A DNA stretch of 38,345 nt from Rhodospirillaceae bacterium (GTDB lineage Bacteria > Pseudomonadota > Alphaproteobacteria > Thalassobaculales > Thalassobaculaceae), in contig PAQA01000033.1 of assembly GCA_002709155.1 (NCBI GenBank), forward strand, positions 3,715-42,059, read 5' to 3'. Made by a program: the position numbers and the translations under genes. Of the stretch, positions 8,017-17,090 are shown one piece after another; position 1 is the stretch's first letter; each line of letters starts with the position of its first letter. The notes beneath the pieces are model-generated. The model was not told the DNA's origin. It worked only from the letters and a program-made list of their open reading frames with translations, and did no database searches.

Positions 8017-9393
8017 TTAAGCATAATCCGTCAAGAAATGGACTTTAGGCAAGATCTTATTCCGATCTACTAATATCGAAGCTGTTTGAACTTGATCCGT
8101 TAAATGCTGGCGAAAACCACCACCTGCTGCAGGGCCACTGCAGTATAGGCTCAACATCTCCTGATTAACGCGCTCAACTATTTCTTTATCATGGCCGCAG
8201 GTCGCAATCCGAATTCTGTAGTCTCCATCATCAGGGTATTTATGTGTATTTGTAGTATCCTCATTATCACCAGAATGCACACTCATAGTTCCGACAATAT
8301 CAAATCTAATGGGGTTATTTGTTTTAATATCGCGACATCGGCTTTTCAGTACATCAATAGCTAGTTGCGCCCTTTTTAAAGCGTTAGGGCCAGCGTAACT
8401 CATTTCAGCTTCTCCCATCCAACCCCCATCTATACTCACCGTTGCTTTTAAAGTATCTGGTCTCTGTTTTCCGCGAGCTCCGGTGACTTTCACGCGGTCT
8501 GGCCCAACTTCTAAGACTTTTACCTTGCTGATATCCAGTATAACATCGGCGGTGAAATAGTTCTCTGGATCGTGAATTTCATACAAAAGTTGTTCCTTCA
8601 CTGTTTGTGCTGACACAAGCCCACCCGTATTATCGGCTTTTGTTATGATTAAAGATCCGTCATTCGCAACTTCAGCAATTGGAAATCCAACATTCGCCAA
8701 ATCCGGTACATCTTTGTAGCCGGGGTCAGCGAAGTAAGCTCCAGTAACTTGCCCTCCACATTCTAAAAGATGGCCGGCCATCGTTCCTGTTGCTAAATTA
8801 ATCCAATCATCTTCGCCCCAACCGAATTCTTTGACCAACGGTCCAAGTACTAGTGCTGGATCAGTGCATCTTCCAACTACCACCACATCTGCCCCTCTTG
8901 AGAGCGCCTCGGCTATTGGACGCGCCCCAAGGTAGACATTTGCCGCGACTACCTCATTATCGCCTATTTCTAGCCCTTCGATCGTAGGATAGTTTTGAAT
9001 ATCTTGGCTCGACATGATCTGTAGTAAGTCATCTCCTTCAACAACCGCAATCTTAATATTTTTACAACCGAGCTGATCAGCGATTTCACTAATTTTCATC
9101 GCAGCACCTTTTGGGTTGGCTGCTCCAAAATTAGATACGATTTTGATGTCAGTTTCATAACATTTCTTCAGGATTGGTCGAATATAGTTTTCTAGAAACG
9201 GGGAGTATCCGTGAGTGGGGTCCTTGCGTCGGTGCTTCTGGGCCAAAGCTAATGTTCGTTCAGCTAATGTTTCAAAAATGAGATATTTTGGACCCTCTTT
9301 ATTCGCAAGCGTCTCCACAACCGGCATAGCTGCATCTACACGGTCTCCTGAAAACCCGGCGCCGCAGCCTATGTTAACTACAGATGGAACCAT
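8017..9393 (-). CDS. AtuA family protein (DUF1446, acyclic terpene utilization-like)
   Basis: 458-aa protein with the DUF1446 N-terminus (NIGCGAGFSGDRVDAA) and later signatures such as VVGRCTDPALVLGPLVKEFGW and AGHLLECGGQVTGAYFADPG. AtuA is needed for citronellol/geraniol degradation in Pseudomonas, but its precise reaction is not established, and DUF1446 proteins also occur in other acyl-CoA or carboxylate pathways. No other atu gene (carboxylase, isohexenyl-glutaconyl hydratase) is in the window, so terpene catabolism should not be assumed. The C-terminal part of the family is supplied by the abutting downstream gene. It is divergent from the VOC gene; the 180-base spacer must hold both promoters. 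Confidence 0.87.
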   Translation of the reverse strand: MVPSVVNIGCGAGFSGDRVDAAMPVVETLANKEGPKYLIFETLAERTLALAQKHRRKDPTHGYSPFLENYIRPILKKCYETDIKIVSNFGAANPKGAAMKISEIADQLGCKNIKIAVVEGDDLLQIMSSQDIQNYPTIEGLEIGDNEVVAANVYLGARPIAEALSRGADVVVVGRCTDPALVLGPLVKEFGWGEDDWINLATGTMAGHLLECGGQVTGAYFADPGYKDVPDLANVGFPIAEVANDGSLIITKADNTGGLVSAQTVKEQLLYEIHDPENYFTADVILDISKVKVLEVGPDRVKVTGARGKQRPDTLKATVSIDGGWMGEAEMSYAGPNALKRAQLAIDVLKSRCRDIKTNNPIRFDIVGTMSVHSGDNEDTTNTHKYPDDGDYRIRIATCGHDKEIVERVNQEMLSLYCSGPAAGGGFRQHLTDQVQTASILVDRNKILPKVHFLTDYA

Positions 9394-9579
9394 TGTTTTT
9401 ATCCCTATAGAAATAATATTCTGTCTTTTCCAAATACATAAAACTCAATATATGCCATCTAAACAGAAAAGAGTATCATCTATCCGGTCCATATCAATAT
9501 TCAAAAATACTAGTTGAAAAGAAAAAATAGTGTATGCTTTCGACCTCATTAGGCTTTATACTCTTATGGAGGCTTGGAA

Positions 9580-10023
9580 ATGCGTGTACACGGCTTGGGG
9601 CATGTGGTTCTTAAAGTTAGGGATCTAAATCAATCGGTGCCTTTTTACAGAGACGTTCTTGGATTAAAAAAAGTGGGGCAGGCAGGAGAAAAAATGGTGT
9701 TTTTCTCATTTGTAGATAATCACCACGACCTCGCTTTATTGGAAACAGAACAAGACGCAGCAGCACCTAACGAGAATTCGCCGGGCCTTCACCATGTGGC
9801 ATTTAAAGTGGGCGATAGCATCGATGAGCTCCAGGAAGCGAAAGATTGGTTAATTAGCAAAGGCGTGACCCCACATCGAACACGGGATCATGTAGCCACT
9901 CAATCAGTTTATTTTCATGACCCCGATGGAAATCAAATTGAAGTTTTTGTGGAGTCAGATCCCTCAGTTTGGCACGATGAACCTGAATTAGTTGCCACAT
10001 CAAATCCATTAGAACTTCGTTGA
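9580..10023 (+). CDS. VOC (glyoxalase/extradiol dioxygenase) family protein
   Basis: 147-aa single-module protein of the vicinal oxygen chelate superfamily. It has two beta-alpha-beta-beta-beta repeats. Likely metal ligands are His in GLGHVVLKV, His in GLHHVAFKV, and Glu in NQIEVFVE near the end. I choose the ATG at 9580: GGAGG at 9568-9572 lies 7 bases ahead. The track start at 9574 is a TTG inside this spacing. Members include extradiol ring-cleavage enzymes, glyoxalases and fosfomycin-type resistance proteins. Sequence alone does not separate these, although the HDPDGNQIEVF ending is typical of dioxygenase-like members. It is divergent from the AtuA operon. Confidence 0.85.
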   Translation: MRVHGLGHVVLKVRDLNQSVPFYRDVLGLKKVGQAGEKMVFFSFVDNHHDLALLETEQDAAAPNENSPGLHHVAFKVGDSIDELQEAKDWLISKGVTPHRTRDHVATQSVYFHDPDGNQIEVFVESDPSVWHDEPELVATSNPLELR

Positions 10024-10198
10024 TGTAAAAAAATTGAATCCATAGCGACCAAGATCTTGGATCAACTTTAAAAGGCCATTTTGCATTTTGGACGTAATCT
10101 TCTGAGAGGAGCGTTCAGACGAGTACGCGATCACCATGGATGCGCTTTAGATTGGGAATTTATAGTCCTCGCCGGCTAAAATATTTTGGAATTACCGT

Positions 10199-10996
10199 AT
10201 GATAATGAATAATACGTTTAGGAAAGCACTAGAGGCCGGTAAATCGACAATTGGAACACATTTTCTGTTTTCCGATCCGGACGTTGCAGAGCTAATAGGA
10301 GATACCGGCCTTTTTGATTATGCGGAATATTCCGCGGAATATTCTATATTGGATATGCAATTGTTGTATCATTTGGCGAGAGCAGCACAGTGTTCTAACT
10401 TACCCCTTATGATCAAACTGGATGAAGAAGGGCAGGGTTTTTGGGCGCAGGCTGCTCTCGGCGCTGGTTTTAAATCGATATTATTCACTGATATAAGAAC
10501 GCCCGATGACATCAATACCTGTCATAAAATCATAAGGCCAGATGACCCAAATGCTGGCGGAAGGATGGGTTTAAAACTCAGACGACCGGCATTATCCTCC
10601 TACGAACCTAAGGCTTATTTGAATGACCTCAACTCGATAGTTTTTTGCGTGATGTTGGAAAAGAAGATTGCGGTTGAAAATATTAATGATGTCCTTTTGC
10701 GAGCCAATGAAAGGGGTGTTGATATGATCCAATGGGGGCCAGCTGACTATAGTATAACGCGGGGCAGGCCTAATATGATGTATGAAGCAGATATAAAGCC
10801 CATTGAAGAAATGATTATAGGAAAGTGTCTTGAATATGGTGTTGCGCCACGCATCGAAATTGGGGATGTTGAGCAGGCAAAACGCTATATAGATATGGGA
10901 GTCAGGCACTTTTGTATTGGTTGGGACCGGTTCATTTTGCAAGCAGGTCTGAGAAATATTGGGGAAGGCTTGCGTAAGCTTACAGATAATATCTGA
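10199..10996 (+). CDS. HpcH/HpaI aldolase/citrate lyase-family protein
   Basis: 265-aa TIM-barrel protein of the class II, metal-dependent HpcH/HpaI aldolase family (retro-aldol cleavage of 4-hydroxy-2-oxo acids). The metal-binding Glu is seen in VMLEKKIAVEN (Glu154) and the Asp in WGPADYSITRGRP (Asp183). The position equivalent to the catalytic Arg of HpaI, in the 'VVRxP' strand, reads MIKLD, so Lys73 replaces Arg. Two starts are possible (ATG at 10199 and at 10205), and no strong ribosome binding site is visible before either. The 175-base gap upstream holds no other gene. Substrate unknown; the Lys substitution and the AEYSAEYS segment suggest a divergent subgroup. Confidence 0.82.
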   Translation: MIMNNTFRKALEAGKSTIGTHFLFSDPDVAELIGDTGLFDYAEYSAEYSILDMQLLYHLARAAQCSNLPLMIKLDEEGQGFWAQAALGAGFKSILFTDIRTPDDINTCHKIIRPDDPNAGGRMGLKLRRPALSSYEPKAYLNDLNSIVFCVMLEKKIAVENINDVLLRANERGVDMIQWGPADYSITRGRPNMMYEADIKPIEEMIIGKCLEYGVAPRIEIGDVEQAKRYIDMGVRHFCIGWDRFILQAGLRNIGEGLRKLTDNI

Positions 10997-11087
10997 ATAG
11001 TCATTATCACAGGTACTAATGGTTATTAGATTACTTGAAGTTTAAGAAAATAATATTTTTTGAATACTTAGTGTGGAGAAAAATTAG

Positions 11088-11714
11088 ATGAGCCCGATTG
11101 ATTTATATACGTGGAAGACTTCCAATGGGAAAAAAGCAACTATTATGATGGAGGAGTGTGAACTAGAATATAAAATACACCCCATCGATATTTCGACTGA
11201 CATTCAATTCTCGGAAGATTTTGTTAAAGTAAATCCAAATTCTAAAATACCTGCAATGGTAGACCCCGATGGACCGAATGGACAGCCTTTCACAGTCATA
11301 GAGTCGGGTGCGATTTTAATGTATTTAGCCGAGAAGACTGGATTATTTCTGCCTAGCGAGATGCAACAAAAATATGAGGTGATCCAGTGGGTTATGTTTC
11401 AAATGGGAGGTATTGGACCAATCTTCGGCCAGGTACACCATTTTAAAAGAGCGGCCAAGGAAAAAGTGCCTTATGCAATCAATAGATATTTCAACGAATG
11501 TCGAAGGCTATATGGGGTATTAGATTCGAGATTAGCTGATAGAGAATATATAGCAAACGATGAAGTATCGATCGCAGATTTCTGCACCGTTCCTTGGGTT
11601 TTTCGCCATGACTGGCAGGAGATAGACCTAGATGAATTTACGAATGTGAAACGTTGGTATAATAACATGATGCAACGCCCGGCATTAACTAAAGGTATGA
11701 ATCTTCCTGATTAA
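11088..11714 (+). CDS. Glutathione S-transferase, YfcG/YghU-like (nu class)
   Basis: 208-aa cytosolic GST. The N-terminal thioredoxin-like domain has the NSKIPAMVDPDG cis-Pro loop and ESGAILMYLAEKTGLFLP, which closely follows E. coli YfcG. The helical C-terminal domain shows QWVMFQMGGIGPIFGQVHHF and the N-capping box SIADF. The start region reads LYTWKTSNGKK; in nu-class GSTs a Thr here replaces the usual catalytic Tyr, Ser or Cys. Relatives have disulfide-bond reductase activity towards small disulfides. GGAG at 11075-11078 precedes the ATG by 9 bases. It may detoxify intermediates of the neighbouring catabolic genes, but that is speculative. Confidence 0.9.
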   Translation: MSPIDLYTWKTSNGKKATIMMEECELEYKIHPIDISTDIQFSEDFVKVNPNSKIPAMVDPDGPNGQPFTVIESGAILMYLAEKTGLFLPSEMQQKYEVIQWVMFQMGGIGPIFGQVHHFKRAAKEKVPYAINRYFNECRRLYGVLDSRLADREYIANDEVSIADFCTVPWVFRHDWQEIDLDEFTNVKRWYNNMMQRPALTKGMNLPD

Positions 11715-11865
11715 ATTCGTAGTTTGCCCAACAATGTTTTTGTATCAAATTTTAGATGCAAAAACCTTATCCAAATATCAATAATTGGCGGCGTATTTTA
11801 TTAAAGCTTAAGGTTAAAACCCAATCCGTATTCACGCTTAATTTTAAATTGTGGGACTACCTCTT

Positions 11866-11893
11866 TTAACTTGCCATAATGGTATTATATAAT
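11866..11893 (+). promoter_or_regulatory. Sigma70-type promoter for the HtrA-like gene
   Basis: A perfect TATAAT (-10) at 11888-11893 follows TTAACT (-35, 4 of 6 consensus bases) at 11866-11871 with a 16-base spacer. Transcription would start near 11900, about 20 bases before the ATG at 11923. Confidence 0.5.
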
Positions 11894-11922
11894 AGGGTGT
11901 CCGGATCTAGAGAAATAGGCTA

Positions 11923-12882
11923 ATGGCTATTAAAACACAGCATAAACCCCGACAGAAGGATTACTCTTTTGACTTGCAGAAGGTATTCAACAGTATCGTG
12001 TCAGTGCAATCTAATATTCCTGGGGATGCGTTTACCGCGCCGGTATTAGGGACCGAGCGCGGAGGGAATGGTATAGTAATAAAGGATAATGGTATCGTCT
12101 TAACCATTGGCTATCTTGTTACAGAAGCGGAGACAATTTGGCTCACAGATCACACTGGGGCAGCTGTTCAGGGACATGTTCTCGGGTATGATCAGGAGAG
12201 TGGTTTAGGCCTCATACAGGCTCTTGGGAAATTGAATGCGGAAGTGGTGCCCATTGGTAGATCTTCATCTTTAAAAGAGTCTGATAAGGTTGTTGTTGCA
12301 GGTTTTGGAGGGCAGAAAAATTCGGTTAGTGCTGAAGTTATAGCAGTTAGGGAATTCGCTGGGTATTGGGAGTATTTACTAGATGAAGCGATTTTCACGT
12401 CGCCGGCTCATCCAAATTGGGGGGGGACTGGCCTGATAGGCGGCGATGGAGAATTATTAGGCGTTGGTTCTCTATTTATACAGCATGAGACCGTGGGAGA
12501 CGAGATAGTTGATGGCAACATGGTTGTACCCATAGATCTGCTCGCACCTATAATTGATGATCTTCTTACAATGGGGAGGCCAAATAAAAAAGCTCGCCCC
12601 TGGTTAGGTTTATTCGGTGCAGAATCAGAAGGTGCTGTTGTTGTGGCAGCTCTTACAGAAGGCGGGCCTGCACATGACGCAGATGTGGAAGTGGGCGATA
12701 TAGTTCGCGCTGTAGCGGGTAATGAAATTGGGTCCCTTGCAGATTTTTTTCGAAATATTTGGTCTATTGGTCCAGCTGGTGTTGAGGTTCCACTTTTAAT
12801 AGAAAGGGACGGAGAAATTTTAGAAATATATATTTCCTCTGTTGCAAGATCAGATATGTTAAAAGGTCCAAGGTTACATTAA
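11923..12882 (+). CDS. DegP/HtrA-like (S1C) protein with PDZ domain; catalytic triad absent
   Basis: 319-aa protein with a trypsin-like S1C domain (about 20-215) followed by one PDZ domain (about 225-305). Aligned by eye to DegP, His105 becomes Tyr64 (VLTIGYLV for VVTNNHVV), Asp135 becomes Gly94 (SGLGLIQ for SDIALIQ), and Ser210 becomes Trp166 (PNWGGTG for GNSGGA). All three catalytic residues are gone, so it is a pseudoprotease. There is no signal peptide: the N-terminus MAIKTQHKPRQKDY is polar, so a cytoplasmic location is likely, unlike DegP. The reading frame is intact and well conserved in structure, so it is probably a working binding or scaffold protein and not a decaying gene. It converges on the aminotransferase gene. 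Confidence 0.87.
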   Translation: MAIKTQHKPRQKDYSFDLQKVFNSIVSVQSNIPGDAFTAPVLGTERGGNGIVIKDNGIVLTIGYLVTEAETIWLTDHTGAAVQGHVLGYDQESGLGLIQALGKLNAEVVPIGRSSSLKESDKVVVAGFGGQKNSVSAEVIAVREFAGYWEYLLDEAIFTSPAHPNWGGTGLIGGDGELLGVGSLFIQHETVGDEIVDGNMVVPIDLLAPIIDDLLTMGRPNKKARPWLGLFGAESEGAVVVAALTEGGPAHDADVEVGDIVRAVAGNEIGSLADFFRNIWSIGPAGVEVPLLIERDGEILEIYISSVARSDMLKGPRLH

Positions 12883-12902
12883 ATACCTTAGTAACTTGAA
12901 CG

Positions 12903-12919
12903 TCCCTTGCTATAAGGGA
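12903..12919. terminator. Weak bidirectional hairpin between convergent genes
   Basis: TCCCTT-GCTAT-AAGGGA forms a 6-bp stem with a 5-base loop in the 48-base gap between the convergent HtrA-like and aminotransferase genes. There is no T-run on either side, so termination here is only suggested by position. Confidence 0.3.
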
Positions 12920-12930
12920 TAATTACTTCC

Positions 12931-14187
<1,257 letters not shown>

Positions 14188-14231
14188 TCATTCTTGCAAG
14201 TACTCTGATAAGTTGATGGGTTATATTTATG

Positions 14232-14244
14232 CCATAAATTATGG
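14232..14244. promoter_or_regulatory. Palindrome in the aspC/metallophosphoesterase intergenic region
   Basis: CCATAAATTATGG is a perfect 13-base palindrome around a central A. It overlaps the ATG at 14241 that the ORF track uses. A TTGATG-N16-TAAATT promoter-like pair overlaps it, which suggests an operator and a start codon further downstream. A second inverted repeat, TGCAAG-TTCATT-CTTGCA, is at 14181-14198. Confidence 0.3.
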
Positions 14245-14267
14245 TATCGTTGTGCAATGACGAAAAC

Positions 14268-15110
14268 ATGGCCAATCTAATGCAGTTATTAGCGATAAGC
14301 GATCTTCACCTCTCTCAAGCTTCGAATAAAGATGCAATATTAAAAATGAGTGATCATGGGGACGATTGGCTGATTATTGGTGGAGACATAAGCGAAAAAC
14401 CAGAGCTTCACGAATTTTTATATAGAGAACTCAACAAACGTTTTGGAAAAATAATTTGGGTCCCGGGTAACCACGACTTGTGGACGGAGGATACTAGAGA
14501 TCAACAGGTTGAACGCGGTGTTGATAAATATAATTTATTGGTGGAGTTAGCGAGGTCGTTTGGTGTTATTACCCCGGAGGATCCATTTGTGGAATGGCCA
14601 GAGAAGTTACAAGATAGAGAGGGGGCGCTCATTATAGCGCCACTTTTCTTGTTATATGATTATTCATTCCGACCCAAGTCCGTCAGCAGAGAAAATATCA
14701 AAGACTGGGTTAGGCAAGTGCACGCTGAGTGTAGTGATGAGCTTCTGTTACACCCGAACCCGTTTGAAAGTCGTGAACAGTGGTGCTGGGCTCGATGCGA
14801 TTTCTCTTTGGAAAAATTATCTGGTATTCCTTCAACAAGCACAACAGTTTTGATAAACCACTGGCCTCTGCGATTAGATCTTATTAACTTGCCACGTGTG
14901 CCTCGCTTCACGCCCTGGTGCGGAACTAGAATAACGCATGAATGGCATAAAAAATTTAGAGCCTCGATTGTCATTAGCGGACATCTGCACACGCGGCGAA
15001 CCGACGTTATAGATGAATGCAGATTCGAGGAAGTTTCTTTGGGGTATAAACGCCAATGGAACCCCGACTTTGGTATAGATTATTATTTACGACAAATAAT
15101 GCCCTTGTGA
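14268..15110 (+). CDS. Calcineurin-like metallophosphoesterase
   Basis: Predicted cytoplasmic phosphoesterase with the full set of metal motifs: DLHLS (DxH), GGDIS (GD), PGNHD (GNHD), a later His region in NHWPLRLDL, and ISGHLHTRR (GHxH). Length is 280 aa from the ATG at 14268. The track start at 14241 lies inside a palindrome and probably upstream of the transcription start. ATG 14280 (MQLLAISDLHL) is also possible because it places the DxH motif at the usual distance from the N-terminus. Substrate is not predictable; the family covers nucleases, cyclic-nucleotide phosphodiesterases and phosphatases. The flavin monooxygenase gene begins about 50 bases downstream and is probably co-transcribed. 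Confidence 0.85.
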   Translation: MANLMQLLAISDLHLSQASNKDAILKMSDHGDDWLIIGGDISEKPELHEFLYRELNKRFGKIIWVPGNHDLWTEDTRDQQVERGVDKYNLLVELARSFGVITPEDPFVEWPEKLQDREGALIIAPLFLLYDYSFRPKSVSRENIKDWVRQVHAECSDELLLHPNPFESREQWCWARCDFSLEKLSGIPSTSTTVLINHWPLRLDLINLPRVPRFTPWCGTRITHEWHKKFRASIVISGHLHTRRTDVIDECRFEEVSLGYKRQWNPDFGIDYYLRQIMPL

Positions 15111-15163
15111 AAACGGACTTTTATCCGTATTGGTCATTAAAAGTATACTTGGAGTGTAGAAAA

Positions 15164-16387
15164 TTGATCTTGATTATTGGAGGAGGTATAGGGGGCTTAA
15201 CATTAGCTTTAAATCTTCATAAAGCAGGTATTCCATGTCAAATATTTGAAGCCGTGGAGACGATCAAACCCCTAGGGGTGGGAATAAACATTTTGCCACA
15301 TGCGATGAAGGAATTGTCTGCCCTTGAATTGGAGTCAGATATAGCAGCCAATGCTGTCGAAACACATGAAGTCTGTTTTTACAACCGTTTTGGTCAACAT
15401 ATATACACCGAACGTCGCGGTCGATTTGCTGGTTATAAATGGCCACAATATTCAATTCATAGAGGGACTTTGCATGAAATTCTGGTGAATGCTGTTCGCG
15501 AACGCCTAGGCCCTAAAGCATTCTTAACGGGGCACCGGTTTTGTCAGTTGGAACAGGACGCAGAAAAAGTTACAGCATATTTTTATACCGGGACTTCCAA
15601 GCAGATTTTAAAACCTTACCGCGGAACTGCATTAGTTGGTTGTGACGGTATAAAGTCAGCTGTAAGAGGGTTGTTTTACGAAAAAGACGATCCCTTAATT
15701 TACTCTGGTATTACTATGTGGCGTGGTGTAACGAGGCAACAGCCGTTCTTATCTGGTGCCTCTATGATCTATGCTGGTTGGTTGAAGACTGGGAAAGTTA
15801 TAGCATACCCAATAGCCAAGTTAGATAATGGCATGCAGATTGTAAATTGGCTGTGTGAATTCTATTGTTCTCCAAGAAGCCCGTCAGGTGACTGGGGACA
15901 GGCTGGAAATGTGGACGATTTCCTATGGTCATGCGAAGAAATGAATTTCCCCTGGCTCAATATTCCTCAAATGGTAAAGGATGCCGAATACATACTTGAA
16001 TATCCAATGGTGGATAAGGAACCATTAACAAAATGGAGTTTCGGTAGGGCCACGTTGTTGGGTGATGCAGCGCATCCAATGTATCCCAGGGGATCAAATG
16101 GCGCAGGTCAAGCTATAATTGATGCTAGAATTTTAGCTGACAGCTTATCTGTCGAGTCGGATGAGGTTGTTGCATTCGTAAAATATGAAAAGGAACGTTT
16201 GCCAAAAACAACTGCTATAGTTCATGCAAATAGAACTAACCCACCAGATGCTATTTTGAGAGAGGTCTATGAGAGAAGTGGTGATAAACCATTTAAATCA
16301 ATGAAAAATATTATTACAAAAGATGAACTTTATGAGTTGTCAGATCAGTATAAAAAGATAGCTGGGTTTCAGGTGTCAATGACGTAA
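15164..16387 (+). CDS. FAD-dependent monooxygenase, PhzS-like
   Basis: Class A flavoprotein monooxygenase. The FAD dinucleotide motif GGGIGGL is near the N-terminus. It is followed by the PLGVGINILPHA and YSIHRGTLHEIL segments, GCDGIKSAVRG (DG motif), GITMWRGVT, and LLGDAAHPMYPRGSNGAGQAIIDAR (GD motif contacting FAD). These closely resemble Pseudomonas PhzS, which hydroxylates 5-methylphenazine-1-carboxylate, and related 'flavin-dependent oxidoreductases'. The track ORF begins 36 codons earlier within the phosphoesterase gene. TTG at 15164 has GGAG at 15151-15154 and places the FAD motif within the first ten residues, giving 407 aa, the family's usual size. No phenazine genes are present, so the aromatic substrate is unknown. 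Confidence 0.87.
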   Translation: MILIIGGGIGGLTLALNLHKAGIPCQIFEAVETIKPLGVGINILPHAMKELSALELESDIAANAVETHEVCFYNRFGQHIYTERRGRFAGYKWPQYSIHRGTLHEILVNAVRERLGPKAFLTGHRFCQLEQDAEKVTAYFYTGTSKQILKPYRGTALVGCDGIKSAVRGLFYEKDDPLIYSGITMWRGVTRQQPFLSGASMIYAGWLKTGKVIAYPIAKLDNGMQIVNWLCEFYCSPRSPSGDWGQAGNVDDFLWSCEEMNFPWLNIPQMVKDAEYILEYPMVDKEPLTKWSFGRATLLGDAAHPMYPRGSNGAGQAIIDARILADSLSVESDEVVAFVKYEKERLPKTTAIVHANRTNPPDAILREVYERSGDKPFKSMKNIITKDELYELSDQYKKIAGFQVSMT

Positions 16388-16521
16388 AGCATACGAGGCT
16401 TCTTAAAGTTATTGGACTTTTAAATTTCAGATTTGTCTATAATTGTAGTATTAAAGTGATATTAATTCTCACCCGAAAAGTATAGTGTTCTGTCAAGAAA
16501 GGATTTTTAGGATAACCAATC

Positions 16522-17079
16522 ATGAAAAGATCTAAAGCATTGAAATTATCACTAATGGGAGCGAGCGCTCTGACACTAGTAGCTTGCGATAACAGCCAGG
16601 AAGTAGGAGTTTTCGAGACAATAGATCAATGCGTAGATAAAGCAGGATTTACCCGTGATGTATGTGAGAAAAATCAGAAAGTCGCTCAGTCGGAACATAT
16701 TAAGGTGTCACCAAAATATACTTCTTTGTCAGATTGTGAGACAGACTTTGGCTCCGAAAAATGTGAAGTGGCGCCTCAGAGAACGACCTCGGGGGGATCA
16801 GTGTTTATGCCAATGATGATGGGGTATATGATGGGTAACATGTTAAGTGGAGGTTCACGCGTTGCTACTCAACCACTTTACCGATCTCGTGATGACTCCC
16901 GAAATTTTAGAACTGGCGATAACCAAAAGGTATCTGGGAAAACTGGAGTTACAAGAGTAGCAGGTCATACAACAAGAGCTCCCTCAACCAAAACAAGAAC
17001 GATCCGTCGGGGTGGCTTTGGATCGGCTGCTAGGGCCTCTGCAGGAAGATTCCGAAGTTTTCGTGGCTTCGGGGGTTAG
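16522..17079 (+). CDS. DUF1190 (YgiB-like) lipoprotein
   Basis: 185-aa predicted lipoprotein. The signal peptide MKRSKALKLSLMGASALTLVAC ends in a lipobox LVAC with Cys22 as the lipidated residue. The body has Cys-containing repeats (FETIDQCVDKAGFTRDVCEK; YTSLSDCETDFGSEKC), a Met-rich stretch MPMMMGYMMGNML, and a basic Gly/Arg/Ser-rich tail ending RSFRGFGG. This fits DUF1190, typified by E. coli YgiB. The next gene, 11 bases downstream, is the YgiC-like protein. The ygiB-ygiC pairing is the usual arrangement and strengthens both calls. Function not established. Confidence 0.87.
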   Translation: MKRSKALKLSLMGASALTLVACDNSQEVGVFETIDQCVDKAGFTRDVCEKNQKVAQSEHIKVSPKYTSLSDCETDFGSEKCEVAPQRTTSGGSVFMPMMMGYMMGNMLSGGSRVATQPLYRSRDDSRNFRTGDNQKVSGKTGVTRVAGHTTRAPSTKTRTIRRGGFGSAARASAGRFRSFRGFGG

Positions 17080-17090
17080 TAGTCCAGAAA

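Noticed and set aside
8017-9393. A full acyclic terpene (atu/liu) degradation cluster
   Set aside because: Only AtuA-type genes are present; the carboxylase, hydratase and lyase genes of the pathway are missing.
10024-10198. GAGAGGAG followed by an ATG in the gap before the HpaI-type gene
   Set aside because: The ORF is only four codons long (ATG GAT GCG CTT TAG) and the spacing is too great.
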